Below, in pieces: positions 1-8,231 of a stretch of 33,616 nt of DNA. Numbering within the stretch: position 1 is the first letter of the stretch; every line of letters begins with the position of its first letter. The position numbers and the translations under genes are program-made. Under the pieces are notes generated by a model. The model worked only from the letters and a program-made list of their open reading frames with translations, was not told the origin of the DNA and did no database searches. The DNA comes from Chloroflexi bacterium CFX6. Lineage in GTDB: Bacteria > Chloroflexota > Anaerolineae > Anaerolineales > Villigracilaceae. Where the stretch lies: the NCBI GenBank assembly GCA_030263595.1, contig SZPG01000037.1, positions 1 to 33,616 of the forward strand, written 5' to 3'.

Positions 1-538
1 TATACGGCTACGCCGTATGTTTTGCAAGACCCAATTTTGCTGTATTCAAAACGATTATCTTTGTTGCGTGCGTGCCAACGGCTCGCGTTATTAGAATGAG
101 CTTGCTTGGGACGTCCACTCCGCTGCGCTGCGGGATGATATGGCGTCAGCGTATCCTTGATTTCGGCAGGCTCGATGCGACGCAACCCGGAACGCTACGT
201 CAGAAGACCGTAAAGAGAGATCAAACCCAAACGAGCGATGAGTTTGTTAGTCCAACGAATAAGGATTGATGCGGCGGAAAGGAGCGAGGCGCGATTTGGA
301 CATTGAAGGTCACGGGACTTGTGAAAGACATCCTGCTGGAGGCGATTATACGCTTGCGGCAGGCGGGTGACAAGGAAAAGCGGAAGGGAGGAGGTGTCAA
401 GCGCGGCGGCGTCTTTTTTGGTTTAAGGAGCGTCTACTCAGGATGTCTCAAAATGACATTTTCCCGCCGATTCTGGTTTCTTAGGACGCTGTGTTTGGCA
501 TGTGTCCAAAAAAGATGAGCGGATCGTATCATGAGAAA
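1..538. other. Gene-poor left edge, no convincing gene
   Basis: I see no supported gene here. Short open frames exist on the plus strand (for example 72-269 and 303-518), but they have no recognisable domain, no good ribosome binding site and poor codon bias. The first bases form a short palindrome (ATACGGC around a 3-base loop, bases 2-18). The sequence CCGCTGCGCTGCGGG near 119-133 resembles palindromic intergenic repeats. It may be decayed sequence or the edge of a repeat-rich spacer. Confidence 0.4.
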
Positions 539-1138
539 TCATGGCTTGGGTACATAGATTTGCACACCATCTTGGGATGCGGAGAAAGACCCCTGTGCAG
601 GTGTATCAACAGTAACCTTGAGCGTCCCGAAGGGTGTATGATGATTTGGGGCTGCCCCAATTTCGCTATATGGGATACGAATGTACCTGCCGAACATCTC
701 GCCGATAGCCATAGAGTGATCTAAACTAACGCTACCTTCATATATCAATTCGGCGTTTCTGTTCTCCAAGGCATCAAGAGGGTCCTGATATGCATAAATC
801 TGGATATGAATCGTGATAGGGACGCTGCGGAAATTAATCGGCTGGCTTGCACTGTCATAGAACACGACATCGATGGAAAGTCCATCCTCTTCAGGGTCAG
901 CGTCGTCGCTATATCCGACAGCGAGAACCTTGATAAAGGCGAGATCGTAGATTATGCCTGGAGACTGCGGACTTGGAGACACAGCGAAAGGTAGTTTCTC
1001 TGGCGTAATATTGAGTGGGGTGAATTCCTGTTGAGCCACTTCTCTGGCGGCGGAGAAAAAGAGAAACGTAGCAACGATGAGGGCGATGCAGAGAACAGAT
1101 GCACAACTAATGGCAGAGATAATGAGAACCTTCTTCAT
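539..1138 (-). CDS. Hypothetical membrane-anchored extracytoplasmic protein
   Basis: I do not recognise this 199-residue protein. It begins with a short basic start (MKK) and a long hydrophobic segment at about residues 4-29, best read as an uncleaved signal anchor or signal peptide. There are cysteines at 12 and 17, but no clean lipobox. The remainder is soluble-looking, with alternating hydrophobic residues typical of a beta-sandwich outside the membrane, such as VPITIHIQIYAYQDP and FGTLKVTVDTP. The start ATG at 1138 is preceded by CTGGAG at a suitable distance for ribosome binding. It stands alone on the minus strand. Its upstream gap (1139-1466) holds short hairpins, including GGGAGAG/CTCTCCC near 1221-1241 and GATAGGG/CCCTATC near 1255-1274, but no obvious promoter. 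Confidence 0.6.
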   Translation of the reverse strand: MKKVLIISAISCASVLCIALIVATFLFFSAAREVAQQEFTPLNITPEKLPFAVSPSPQSPGIIYDLAFIKVLAVGYSDDADPEEDGLSIDVVFYDSASQPINFRSVPITIHIQIYAYQDPLDALENRNAELIYEGSVSLDHSMAIGEMFGRYIRIPYSEIGAAPNHHTPFGTLKVTVDTPAQGSFSASQDGVQIYVPKP

Positions 1139-1470
1139 AGCAATCTCCAGAGTAAGGGAACGCAGCGATAAACGATGGAAATTGATGATAAGGACATAAG
1201 TTAATATACACTGTGGGTAAGGGAGAGGCTCGCCCTCTCCCTCCCCGTAGTCGCGATAGGGTCAATTCCCTATCCCTTCAACTACCAGGGCGAGTTCGAA
1301 CTAAAATGCAAAAACCGTCCGCTGAACTGCATTATAGCCACCCAAAGGCAAAAGTCAAGAAACCCCGGCAATCCCCGGCCGCGTACCAAGCGTCCTCTGT
1401 CTGCGCCAGGCGCTTCCGCCGCAAAGAACAAAAAAGCGGACGAAGCCCCCTCCGCCCGTCCACTTCCCCC

Positions 1471-1709
1471 TCCCTCCTTCTCCCTTTCCACTTTCCACTC
1501 TCCACCTTCCCCTCTTGCCCTGAGCCTGCGAAGGGTCTTCCTTCTCCCTCCCTCCTTCTCCCTTTCCACTTTCCACTCTCCACTTTCCACTCTTGCCCTG
1601 AGCCTGCGAAGGGTCTTCCTTCTCCCTCCCTCCTTCTCCCTTTCCACTTTCTACTTTCCACTCTCCACCTTCCCCTCTTGCCCTGAGCCTGCGAAGGATC
1701 TCCCTTCCT
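1471..1709. repeat. Three tandem copies of a 78-bp polypyrimidine repeat
   Basis: Copies start at 1471, 1549 and 1627, a period of exactly 78 bases. Each has a TCCCTCCTTCTCCC block, a CTTTCCACTTTCCAC block and an end reading CCCTGAGCCTGCGAAGG. The third copy carries an extra 8-base CTTTCTA-type unit. Read on the minus strand the core is GAGTGGAAAGTGGAAAG, which also occurs inside copA at about 5960. The last copy runs up to the 3' end of the lipoprotein gene at 1708. Frames open through the array are by-products of a repeat length divisible by three and are not annotated as genes. Confidence 0.85.
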
Positions 1710-2313
1710 ACCGATCGCACCGAAAACGCTCCAGCGCCTGGTCGAACAACGCCTGTGTGTTCTCCGCCTGCGGACTGTAGGTTTTCCACGCGAAGGCGCG
1801 TTCGCCGCAGATCCATGCTCCCGCCGCGCCGAACGGCAGGACGGGAGTCGCCGTCGAAGTGATCGGGGTGAAGATCACGTTCATATCGCGGAACAGTTTC
1901 ACGTCGGGGGCGCCGACGCGTGTATCCACGTCGTCCAGGATCAAATCGAGCATGAACTGTGGATCGGCGGTCCCCGGCGCGAATTGCCAGATCATCTGAA
2001 TGAAAAGGTTCGCGTTGAACGCCGCGATCAGCCCTTGCGAATACGTGCTGGGCGAGGCGGGATTCTTCTGCGCGCTCACGTCGAAGAACGCCATGTCCAC
2101 AGGATGCCCTACACAGAACTGATATTCGCAGAACAAGCCCTTCAGGTCGAACGGCGTCGAGGTGGGGAGGGGGGTGGAAAACGGCAGCGCCGTCGCAGTG
2201 GGAATCGCCGCCACGGTCTGCATGACCGCAACCTGTATTTGCACATTCGGGTCCGGTTTCGGCGCGCAGGCGGTTAGAATTATGGAAGCGAGTATGAGAG
2301 TTCGATAACGCAT
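1708..2313 (-). CDS. Putative lipoprotein with Pro/Thr-rich linker
   Basis: This 201-residue protein has a lipoprotein signal peptide: MRYR, a hydrophobic stretch, then the lipobox L-T-A-C with the lipidated cysteine at 16. A Pro/Thr/Ala-rich linker follows at about 30-55 (PTATALPFSTPLPTSTP), as expected for a tether outside the membrane. The remainder contains scattered cysteines (CEYQFCVG, WICGE, near the C-terminal FRC) that could form disulfides. I do not recognise the domain. A TATAAT box ends six bases before the start codon, so the mRNA may be leaderless. It is divergent from the next lipoprotein, which shares the LTACAP signal. Confidence 0.72.
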   Translation of the reverse strand: MRYRTLILASIILTACAPKPDPNVQIQVAVMQTVAAIPTATALPFSTPLPTSTPFDLKGLFCEYQFCVGHPVDMAFFDVSAQKNPASPSTYSQGLIAAFNANLFIQMIWQFAPGTADPQFMLDLILDDVDTRVGAPDVKLFRDMNVIFTPITSTATPVLPFGAAGAWICGERAFAWKTYSPQAENTQALFDQALERFRCDR

Positions 2314-2319
2314 TCGGCG

Positions 2320-2325
2320 ATTATA
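2320..2325 (-). promoter_or_regulatory. -10 box for the minus-strand lipoprotein
   Basis: TATAAT on the minus strand lies six bases before the ATG at 2313. Transcription starting 6-8 bases downstream would begin at or within the start codon, giving a leaderless message. No good -35 hexamer is visible. Confidence 0.5.
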
Positions 2326-2381
2326 CAGTTTTTTCGGAACAAACCCTCCGATGGGTTCGTCCCTTCAACAAAGGAGTACGA

Positions 2382-3377
2382 ATGAAAACACTTTCGAAAA
2401 TTTTAATTTTGATCTGGATATTGACCGCCTGTGCGCCGCGGTCAACAGAACAACCCCCGAGTCCAACCGACGATTCGTATCCGAATCCATCCTATCCAAG
2501 CCCTTCCTACCCGAACGACAATTCGTCTGTGACCTTGACTCCCGCGCAGGAGGCGGCGGTCACGCATCTTTCCCGGACCTTGAGCCTGCCCGCTGACCAA
2601 ATCGCTTTGATCTCCACTGAATCCGTGACCTGGCCCGACGGTTGTCTCGGTGTGCAGCGACCCGGCGTAATGTGTACGCAGGCGCTCGTGGAGGGATACA
2701 GGATCATCCTCGAAGCGGATGGGAAACGCTACGAAGTCCGCACCAACGAGATCGGAAGCCAGGTCGTCATCGCCGGCAATATGGAGTCCGGTTCCATCAT
2801 CGAGGCTGCCCTCGCCCGGCAATTGGCAGACAATCTGGAATCGAACGCCGATGACATTTCCGTCGTCAGCAATGAACCGGTGGAGTTTCCAGATGCCTGT
2901 CTCGGCATTGCGCTGCCCGAGGTGATGTGCGCCGAAATCATCACGCCGGGGCGCATTATCGTACTTGAGGCAAAGGGGAACCAATACGAATATCACGTCA
3001 GCGAAGATGGGAATCGAATCCAGCCCGCCACCCTTGCCCTGACCTGGGCGCGCGACGGCGGCATCGCCGGCTTTTGCGACCGGTTGACCGTCTTCCTTTC
3101 GGGCGAGGTGTATGGAAATCGGTGCAACTCCCAGGAGGCTGGACGCATGAGCGCATTTTCCGCCCTGCTTACCCCGGAACAGCGCGCACAGTTCGATGAC
3201 TGGGTTGCGCGCTACGGGCAGATCACGCTCGACGCCTCCGACCCGAAGAACGTTTCGGACCGCATGACCGTGACGTTGACATTTTTCGGAACCGGGAGCC
3301 GGACGACCGTACAATCCTCCGATTCGCCGGAGATGATGGAATTCGCCCAGGCGCTGTATCAGAAACTATACGAGTAG
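2382..3377 (+). CDS. Lipoprotein with two duplicated PDxCLG domains
   Basis: This 331-residue protein has a lipoprotein signal (ILTAC, lipidated cysteine 17) and a Pro/Ser/Tyr-rich linker to about residue 48. Two homologous modules follow at about 51-122 and 137-210. Each contains PD-x-CLG, a second cysteine ten residues later (C88/C98 and C173/C183), a GRI/GYRI-type strand and a YE-x-(R/H) strand, so each module probably has one disulfide. The C-terminal third (about 220-331) is different and contains another cysteine pair region around FCDRL and GNRC. The ribosome site AAGGAG precedes ATG 2382. Modules of this kind occur in cyanobacterial and Chloroflexota secreted proteins of unknown role. 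Function is not assigned. Confidence 0.78.
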   Translation: MKTLSKILILIWILTACAPRSTEQPPSPTDDSYPNPSYPSPSYPNDNSSVTLTPAQEAAVTHLSRTLSLPADQIALISTESVTWPDGCLGVQRPGVMCTQALVEGYRIILEADGKRYEVRTNEIGSQVVIAGNMESGSIIEAALARQLADNLESNADDISVVSNEPVEFPDACLGIALPEVMCAEIITPGRIIVLEAKGNQYEYHVSEDGNRIQPATLALTWARDGGIAGFCDRLTVFLSGEVYGNRCNSQEAGRMSAFSALLTPEQRAQFDDWVARYGQITLDASDPKNVSDRMTVTLTFFGTGSRTTVQSSDSPEMMEFAQALYQKLYE

Positions 3378-3405
3378 ATCGCGCTTACCGCGCAAGAGTG
3401 TTTCG

Positions 3406-3435
3406 AGAGTCTGCGAGTTAGCGCAGGCTCTTTTT
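3406..3435 (+). terminator. Intrinsic terminator after the duplicated-domain lipoprotein
   Basis: A stem AGAGTCTGCG pairs with CGCAGGCTCT (one G-T pair) around a short loop and is followed directly by a T run. It lies about 30 bases after the stop codon at 3377 and separates this gene from the copper operon. Confidence 0.7.
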
Positions 3436-3474
3436 GCGTACTCAAATTGGCGTAAGTCAGTGATGATTGTCATA

Positions 3475-3503
3475 TTGACTGAATGCCATTGGGGGAGTAT
3501 GAT
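3475..3503 (+). promoter_or_regulatory. Promoter of the csoR copper operon
   Basis: TTGACT (3475-3480) and TATGAT (3498-3503) are separated by 17 bases, a near-consensus housekeeping promoter. Transcription would start near 3510, right on the CsoR-type operator and about 65 bases before the csoR start. Confidence 0.75.
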
Positions 3504-3509
3504 TTGGCG

Positions 3510-3534
3510 TACCCATCCCCCCTGGGGGGGGGTA
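3510..3534 (+). promoter_or_regulatory. Predicted CsoR operator
   Basis: A palindrome-like element with TACCC and a run of six C, a central CT, then nine G and TA. CsoR-family operators are characteristically G/C-tract inverted repeats flanked by TA, and this one overlaps the predicted transcription start. Binding of copper-free CsoR here would block its own operon; Cu(I) would release it. The site is recognised by pattern and position only. Confidence 0.7.
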
Positions 3535-3575
3535 AGAGAAAAGCGGCGAGCCTTATCTATAGGTTGGAGGCGACC

Positions 3576-3845
3576 ATGGAAAACGAAAACACACTCAGGC
3601 GATTGAAAACCGTGGAAGGACACCTGCGCGGCGTGATCCGCATGGTGGAGGAGGACGCGTATTGCATTGACGTGATCCGCCAGATCCAGGCGATTGACGC
3701 CGCGTTGAACAAGGTCAGCGCGCAGATCCTCGAAAATCATCTCAATTCCTGCGTCATCACGGCCATCAAAGGGAACAATGCAAAGGAACGCGAGAAGGTG
3801 TTGAAGGAAATTACCGAAGTGTTCGAGATGTCTACGAAGGTTTGA
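3576..3845 (+). CDS. csoR: CsoR-family copper-sensing transcriptional repressor
   Basis: This 89-residue all-helical protein belongs to the CsoR/RcnR (DUF156) family. The Cu(I) ligand set of true CsoR proteins is visible as C30 (AYCIDV), H55 and C59 (ENHLNSC). The N-terminal LRRLKTVEGHLRGV segment is the family's DNA-contact helix. The ATG at 3576 is chosen because TTGGAGG lies at proper spacing and an upstream in-frame ATG at 3483 would fall within the promoter and operator. In the family, the metal-free tetramer binds a G/C-tract operator and releases it on binding Cu(I). The operator at 3510-3534 and the downstream copZ/copA genes fit autoregulated copper efflux. The stop codon is the first part of the 8-bp repeat array that follows. 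Confidence 0.93.
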   Translation: MENENTLRRLKTVEGHLRGVIRMVEEDAYCIDVIRQIQAIDAALNKVSAQILENHLNSCVITAIKGNNAKEREKVLKEITEVFEMSTKV

Positions 3846-4010
3846 TAGTTGGATAGTCTGATAGTCTGATAGTCTGATAGTCGGATAGTCGGATGGTCGG
3901 ATGGTCGGATAGTCTGATGGTCGGATAGTCGGATGGTCGGATAGTCTGATGGTCGGATAGTCGGATAGTCTGATGGTCGGATAGTCTCGTAGTCTGATAG
4001 TCTGCCGGTC
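3843..4010. repeat. 8-bp tandem repeat array, 21 units
   Basis: Twenty-one consecutive 8-base units of the form (G/T)GAT(A/G)GTC run from the csoR stop codon to 4010. Variation is limited to position 1 (G or T) and position 5 (A or G), with degenerate units only at the two ends. It fills nearly all of the csoR-copZ gap. It codes for nothing plausible, being open in minus-strand frames only because the unit lacks stops. Confidence 0.9.
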
Positions 4011-4075
4011 GAAATGAGCAGATCGGAAAGATCAATTACCGATCGTAAATCGTAAATCAAAAAAGGAGTACCCCC

Positions 4076-4294
4076 ATGACAACAGTTACTTATTCCGTTC
4101 CCGCGATCCATTGCGGGCATTGCACCCACACCATCGAAATGGAAGTGGGCGAGTTGCAGGGCGTCCAAGCCGTGAAAGCGGATCTGGATACGAAAAAGGT
4201 CGAGATCACCTTCGACACTCCCGCAAGCGAAGAAAAGATCAAGGCGCTGCTGGCGGAGATCAACTATCCCGCCGAGGGGTTGATCGCGTTGTAG
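4076..4294 (+). CDS. copZ: CopZ-type copper chaperone (HMA domain)
   Basis: A 72-residue single heavy-metal-associated domain. The metal-binding loop is H-C-G-H-C (C13 and C16) in a beta-alpha-beta-beta-alpha-beta fold pattern, ending in INYPAEGL. Such chaperones carry Cu(I) in the cytoplasm to the CopA ATPase or to CsoR. AAAAAAGGAG lies seven bases before the ATG. It follows csoR across the 8-bp repeat array and is followed by copA after two hairpins, so it is probably in the same CsoR-controlled transcript. The histidines flanking the CxxC loop differ from the common MTCxxC form, so metal preference is inferred from context. Confidence 0.88.
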   Translation: MTTVTYSVPAIHCGHCTHTIEMEVGELQGVQAVKADLDTKKVEITFDTPASEEKIKALLAEINYPAEGLIAL

Positions 4295-4300
4295 CGTAAC

Positions 4301-4345
4301 CGACGTTCTCTAACGTCGGATTGGGGCGCGTTAGAGAACGCGTCC
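4301..4345. repeat. Two intergenic palindromes between copZ and copA
   Basis: CGACGTT-CTCT-AACGTCG (4301-4318) and CGCGTT-AGAG-AACGCG (4328-4343) are adjacent perfect hairpins. They resemble the palindromes between nuoL and nuoM (23933-24012), which share the GCGTT/AACGC arms and the CTACGCG tail. Neither is followed by a T run, so they read as dispersed REP-like elements rather than terminators. Confidence 0.7.
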
Positions 4346-4364
4346 TACGCGGGTTGACTATATT

Positions 4365-6836
4365 ATGACCAATACCAAACAACTCACCCTTCCCATCACC
4401 GGCATGACCTGCGCGAACTGTGTCGCCACAGTGGAGCGCAACTTGAAGAAACTCGACGGCGTGCAAAACGCGGTTGTGAATCTTTCCTCCGAGCGCGCCA
4501 CTGTGGATTTCGACTCCGCCAAACTGGGCTTGCCCGATTTCATCGAGCGCGTCAACCGCGCCGGTTACGGCGTCGCCACCGGCGAAGCGGACCTGGTCAT
4601 CAAGCGCCTGTCCGATGACAACGATGCGCGGCGGCTCGAAAAGGCTTTGGCAAAACTGGACGGCGTGCTGGAAGCCACTGTGACCTTTGCCACGGAAAAA
4701 GCGCGCGTCAAATACGTTCCCACCATCGTCACGCAGGCGGAACTGCGCCGCGCGGTCGCCTCCGCCGGATTCGAAGCGGTCGAACTCGGCGGTGAAGCGG
4801 AGGACGCCGAAGCCAAAGCGCGCGAACACGAGATCAACGAACAATGGCGGCTGCTCGTCATCGGTTTGATCTTCACCGTTCCGCTGTTCCTCTTCGCCAT
4901 GGCGCGCGACTTCAACCTCCTGCCCGACTTCTTTTACTCGATGTCCGGCATGGAGGGCATGGCTCGTACCCCCGCCGCGTGGACGAACTGGCTGATGCTT
5001 GCGCTCGCCGCTCCCGTGCAGTTCTACGTGGGCTGGCAGTATTACATCGGCGCGTTCAAGGCGCTGCGCAACAAGTCCGCCAACATGGACGTATTGATCG
5101 CCATGGGCACCTCCGCCGCGTTCCTCTACTCCCTGCCGATCACCTTCGGCTGGCTGGAGGGACACGTCTATTACGAAACGGCGGCGGTCATCATCACCCT
5201 CATCAAACTTGGGAAATTCCTCGAAGCCCGCGCCAAGGGACGCACCTCCGAGGCGATCAAAAAACTGATGGGACTGCGCGCCAAGACCGCCCGCGTCATT
5301 CGTGACGGGGCGGAGGCTGAGGTCTCGATAGACGACGTGCGCGTCGGGGACATTGTTTTGGTCAAGCCCGGCGAGAAGATCCCTGTGGATGGCGTGGTCG
5401 TTGACGGCCGAAGCGCGGTGGACGAATCCATGCTCACGGGCGAATCGCTCCCCGTCGAAAAGAAGCCCGGCGACCCGGTCATCGGCGCGACGTTGAACAA
5501 ACTGGGCATGTTGAAATTCGAAGCCACCAAGGTCGGCAGGGAGACCGCGCTCGCGCAGATCATCAAACTGGTGGAGGATGCGCAGGGAAGCAAAGCCCCG
5601 ATCCAAAAACTGGCGGATCAGGTCTCGGCGGTGTTCGTGCCGATCGTGATCGTCATTGCCCTGGTTACGTTTGCCGTCTGGTATTTCATCGTCCCGCAAT
5701 TCACGGGTTACGAATTCTCCAATCCTCCATTTACTCACGCGCTCATCAACATGGTCGCCGTGCTGGTCATCGCCTGCCCGTGCGCGATGGGACTCGCCAC
5801 GCCGACCGCCATCATGGTGGGAACCGGCAAGGGCGCGGAGGTTGGAATCCTCTTCCGCAACAGCGAGGCGTTGGAACGCGCCGGCAAGGTCAACGTGGTG
5901 GTTCTCGATAAAACGGGAACGATCACCAAGGGGCAGCCTGCGGTCACGGACGTGGTGGTGAGTGGAAAGTGGAAAGTGGACGAACTACTGCGGCTTGCGG
6001 CAAGCGTCGAAAGGGGAAGCGAGCATCCGCTTGGCGAGGCGATCTGGGCGGAGGCGACGACGCGCGGGCTGACGTTGGCGGAACCGGCCGGGTTCAAGGC
6101 GGAGGCTGGGCATGGCGTTCAGGCTGAGGTCGAGGGAAGAAGCGTCGCGGTGGGCAACCTCCGCATGATGCAGGAGCGCGGCTTCTCGTTGAACGGGCTC
6201 GAGTCCGACGTCTCCCGCCTGCAATCCGAAGCCAAGACCGCCATGCTCGTTGCCATTGACGATGGTGTGGCGGGCGTGATCGCGGTCGCCGATACGATCA
6301 AGGACGGCTCGAAGGAAGCCATTGACGAACTGCATCGCATGGGCTTGAAGGTGGCGATGATCACGGGCGATAACCAGAAGACCGCCGAAGCGATCGCAAA
6401 ACAGGTCGGCGTGGACACGGTGCTTGCAGAAGTTCTTCCCGAAGGCAAATCGTCCGAAGTGAAAAAACTTCAATCCTCCAATTCTCCAATCTCCAATATC
6501 GTTGCCATGGTCGGCGACGGCGTCAACGACGCCCCCGCGCTCGCGCAAGCCGATGTGGGCATTGCGATCGGCACCGGCACCGACGTGGCAATGGCAGCCG
6601 CGCCCGTGACGTTAATGAGCGGCGATCTGCGCGGGGTTGCGCGCGCCATCAACCTTTCTCGCAAAACGTTGAGGACGATCAAACAAAACCTGTTCTGGGC
6701 GTTCTTCTACAATGTGATCCTGATCCCCGCCGCCGCGCTCGGTTATTTGAACCCGATGCTTGCGGCTGGCGCAATGGCATTCAGCAGCGTGTTCGTGGTG
6801 ACGAATAGTTTGAGACTTCGAAAAGTAAAGGTGTAG
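4365..6836 (+). CDS. copA: CopA, Cu(I)-exporting P1B-type ATPase
   Basis: An 823-residue P1B-type ATPase. The N-terminus has two HMA domains: the first has GMTCANC (C16, C19). The second, at about 78-145, keeps the fold but has no CxxC (the site reads SDDNDARR), so it cannot bind copper in the usual way. The catalytic core has TGES (358-361), the membrane CPC metal site (471-473), phosphorylated D515 in DKTGT, SEHP (H554) and GDGVNDAP (717-724). The last membrane helices carry the YN and MxxS-type residues of Cu(I) pumps. It would export Cu(I) using ATP. Two soluble-domain loops are made of sequence that matches intergenic repeats of this window (residues 532-538 and 703-712). No clear ribosome site precedes the ATG. 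Confidence 0.95.
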   Translation: MTNTKQLTLPITGMTCANCVATVERNLKKLDGVQNAVVNLSSERATVDFDSAKLGLPDFIERVNRAGYGVATGEADLVIKRLSDDNDARRLEKALAKLDGVLEATVTFATEKARVKYVPTIVTQAELRRAVASAGFEAVELGGEAEDAEAKAREHEINEQWRLLVIGLIFTVPLFLFAMARDFNLLPDFFYSMSGMEGMARTPAAWTNWLMLALAAPVQFYVGWQYYIGAFKALRNKSANMDVLIAMGTSAAFLYSLPITFGWLEGHVYYETAAVIITLIKLGKFLEARAKGRTSEAIKKLMGLRAKTARVIRDGAEAEVSIDDVRVGDIVLVKPGEKIPVDGVVVDGRSAVDESMLTGESLPVEKKPGDPVIGATLNKLGMLKFEATKVGRETALAQIIKLVEDAQGSKAPIQKLADQVSAVFVPIVIVIALVTFAVWYFIVPQFTGYEFSNPPFTHALINMVAVLVIACPCAMGLATPTAIMVGTGKGAEVGILFRNSEALERAGKVNVVVLDKTGTITKGQPAVTDVVVSGKWKVDELLRLAASVERGSEHPLGEAIWAEATTRGLTLAEPAGFKAEAGHGVQAEVEGRSVAVGNLRMMQERGFSLNGLESDVSRLQSEAKTAMLVAIDDGVAGVIAVADTIKDGSKEAIDELHRMGLKVAMITGDNQKTAEAIAKQVGVDTVLAEVLPEGKSSEVKKLQSSNSPISNIVAMVGDGVNDAPALAQADVGIAIGTGTDVAMAAAPVTLMSGDLRGVARAINLSRKTLRTIKQNLFWAFFYNVILIPAAALGYLNPMLAAGAMAFSSVFVVTNSLRLRKVKV
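5958..5979 (+). repeat. Repeat-like segment inside copA, first
   Basis: The segment contains GAGTGGAAAGTGGAAAG, identical over 17 bases to the minus-strand core of the 78-bp repeats at 1471-1709. It encodes SGKWKV in the variable loop between DKTGT and the SEHP motif of the nucleotide-binding region, without loss of frame. Confidence 0.6.
6471..6499 (+). repeat. Repeat-like segment inside copA, second
   Basis: CCTCCAATTCTCCAATCTCC lies in frame just before the GDGVNDAP motif. It resembles the CTCCAATTCTC repeats in the nuoH-nuoJ and nuoK-nuoL gaps. It encodes a Ser/Asn-rich SSNSPISN stretch that makes the loop about four or five residues longer than in ordinary CopA proteins. Confidence 0.6.
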
Positions 6837-6844
6837 CGAAGTTA

Positions 6845-6930
6845 TACAGGTACACAGGTACACAGGACAGGTAAACAGGTAAACAGGTACACAGGTAAAC
6901 ACGTGTCTACCTGTGTACTTGTTTACTTTT
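6845..6930 (+). terminator. Repeat-built long hairpin with T tail after copA
   Basis: Repeated ACAGGTAAAC/ACAGGTACAC units of about 10 bases start just after copA. The last units (6879-6897) pair over 19 bases, with a single G-T pair, with 6908-6926 around a 10-base loop, and TTTT follows. The structure would end or weaken transcription between copA and the next gene. It is built from simple repeats, so a true terminator role is likely but not certain. Confidence 0.6.
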
Positions 6931-6964
6931 CCACTTATCCACTCCTCCACCCCTCCCCTCACCC

Positions 6965-8179
6965 ATGCCCAACAAACAACCCCCACCCATTGACCCCGTT
7001 ATCCTCCTCACCCTCGGCATCGTTCTGGTCGCCATCGCCATCGGGATGCTCGCCTTTCAACCGGATTCGCAAACCGTGAACATCGCCAGGGACTCCGGCG
7101 TGATGAACCAGATATTCGTCGCGTTCGTCACCGGACTCACCACCGGCGGCTTGAGTTGTCTCGCCGTGCAGGGCGGTCTGCTTGCCAGTTCGCTCGCGCA
7201 TCAGATCGAGCAGGACTACGTCGCGCATGCCGCGCAGCCCAGAAAGGCAAAGCGGAAGGCGCAGCCGCGCACGAACAGCGCAACGCCCATCTTTCTCTTC
7301 CTCGTTTCGAAGTTGATCGCCTACACCCTGCTCGGCGCGCTGCTTGGCTGGCTCGGTTCGTATCTCACCCTCAGCCCCATTTCGCGCGCCGTTCTCCTCA
7401 TCGCCATCGGCGTCTTCATGGTTGGCAACGCGCTGCGCATGTTCAACGTCCACCCGATCTTCCGTTACTTTTCCATCGAGCCGCCCAAATTCATCACACG
7501 CTACATCCGCAGAACGGCGCGCAGGGATGAATCTCGCCATTATCCTGATTTCGCCACACCGATCTTCCTCGGTTTCCTCACCGTCTTCATTCCCTGCGGC
7601 GTGACTCAAGCCATGATGGCAGCGGCGCTCGGCACAGGCAGCATCGCGATGGGCGCGGCGCTCATGTTCGCGTTCACACTCGGCACCAGCCCGGTCTTCT
7701 TCATCGTCGCTTACTTGACCACCGAACTCGGCGCGCGCCTCGAAAAATTCTTCATGCGATTCGTCGCCGCCGTGGTGTTGATCCTGGGATTTATGACCCT
7801 CGACAGCGGACTCAATTTGATCGGCTCTCCGTACTCGCTTCAAAACCTGACCCGCAACCTGTTCCCGTCCGAAAGCCTTGCCTCCGCTCAAGCCAGTTCC
7901 CCCCAACTCGCGAATGACGGACTTGTCCTCAACGTCCAAAACAGCGGATACTTTCCCACTCTCCTCAAAGCCCCCGCCGGTAAAGACCTGACCCTGAACC
8001 TCGTCACAGACGAAACCTACTCCTGCGCGCGCGATTTCGTCATCCCGAAGTTGAATTATTACGAACTGCTTCCCGCCACAGGCACGGTTCAAGTGAACAT
8101 CCCCGCCCAGGAGGCAGGCTCGACGCTCTTCTTCACCTGCTCGATGGGCATGTACACCGGGCAGATAATATTCGAATAA
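6965..8179 (+). CDS. DsbD_2/TauE-like membrane protein fused to a cupredoxin-like domain
   Basis: A 404-residue protein. After one N-terminal helix there is a six-helix-type membrane core (about 45-290) with the duplicated motifs TGLTTGGLSCLAVQGG and FIPCGVTQAMMAAALG, resembling the CcdA/DsbD transmembrane and TauE/UreH-like families (PF13386-like). The C-terminal 100 residues look like a cupredoxin fold: a first cysteine at 354 (YSCARDF) and a final C392-S-M-G-M396 ligand loop. It sits between copA and a second HMA chaperone, so I infer a role in copper transfer or reduction at the membrane. The ATG at 6965 is preceded only by a C-rich stretch, with no clear ribosome site. Confidence 0.8.
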   Translation: MPNKQPPPIDPVILLTLGIVLVAIAIGMLAFQPDSQTVNIARDSGVMNQIFVAFVTGLTTGGLSCLAVQGGLLASSLAHQIEQDYVAHAAQPRKAKRKAQPRTNSATPIFLFLVSKLIAYTLLGALLGWLGSYLTLSPISRAVLLIAIGVFMVGNALRMFNVHPIFRYFSIEPPKFITRYIRRTARRDESRHYPDFATPIFLGFLTVFIPCGVTQAMMAAALGTGSIAMGAALMFAFTLGTSPVFFIVAYLTTELGARLEKFFMRFVAAVVLILGFMTLDSGLNLIGSPYSLQNLTRNLFPSESLASAQASSPQLANDGLVLNVQNSGYFPTLLKAPAGKDLTLNLVTDETYSCARDFVIPKLNYYELLPATGTVQVNIPAQEAGSTLFFTCSMGMYTGQIIFE

Positions 8180-8196
8180 CCCCTCCCTCACCCCAA

Positions 8197-8221
8197 CCCC
8201 TCTCCCAAAGTGGGAGAGGGG
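8197..8221. repeat. CTCTCCC/GGGAGAG hairpin
   Basis: CCCCTCTCCC-AAAGT-GGGAGAGGGG is a perfect 10-base-pair palindrome preceded by CCCTCACCCC. The same family is seen at 1221-1241 and 25599-25618. Its right arm provides the purine tract that acts as ribosome site for the next gene. Confidence 0.75.
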
Positions 8222-8231
8222 GGAGATGATC

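Noticed and set aside
72..518. Short plus-strand frames near the left edge
   Set aside because: They have no ribosome site, no recognised domain and mixed composition, and overlap each other in different frames.
1213..1816. Open frames through the 78-bp repeats
   Set aside because: The period is divisible by three and the sequence lacks stops, so all frames stay open. The predicted proteins are pure repeats of Pro/Ser/Leu or Glu/Gly/Arg.
4260..5738. Long open frame on the minus strand opposite copA
   Set aside because: It is the mirror of a well-conserved gene with GC-rich third positions. Composition is Arg/Asp/Gly/His-rich with no domain. The same applies to the long minus-strand frames opposite nuoL, the second nuoM and the cupredoxin fusion.
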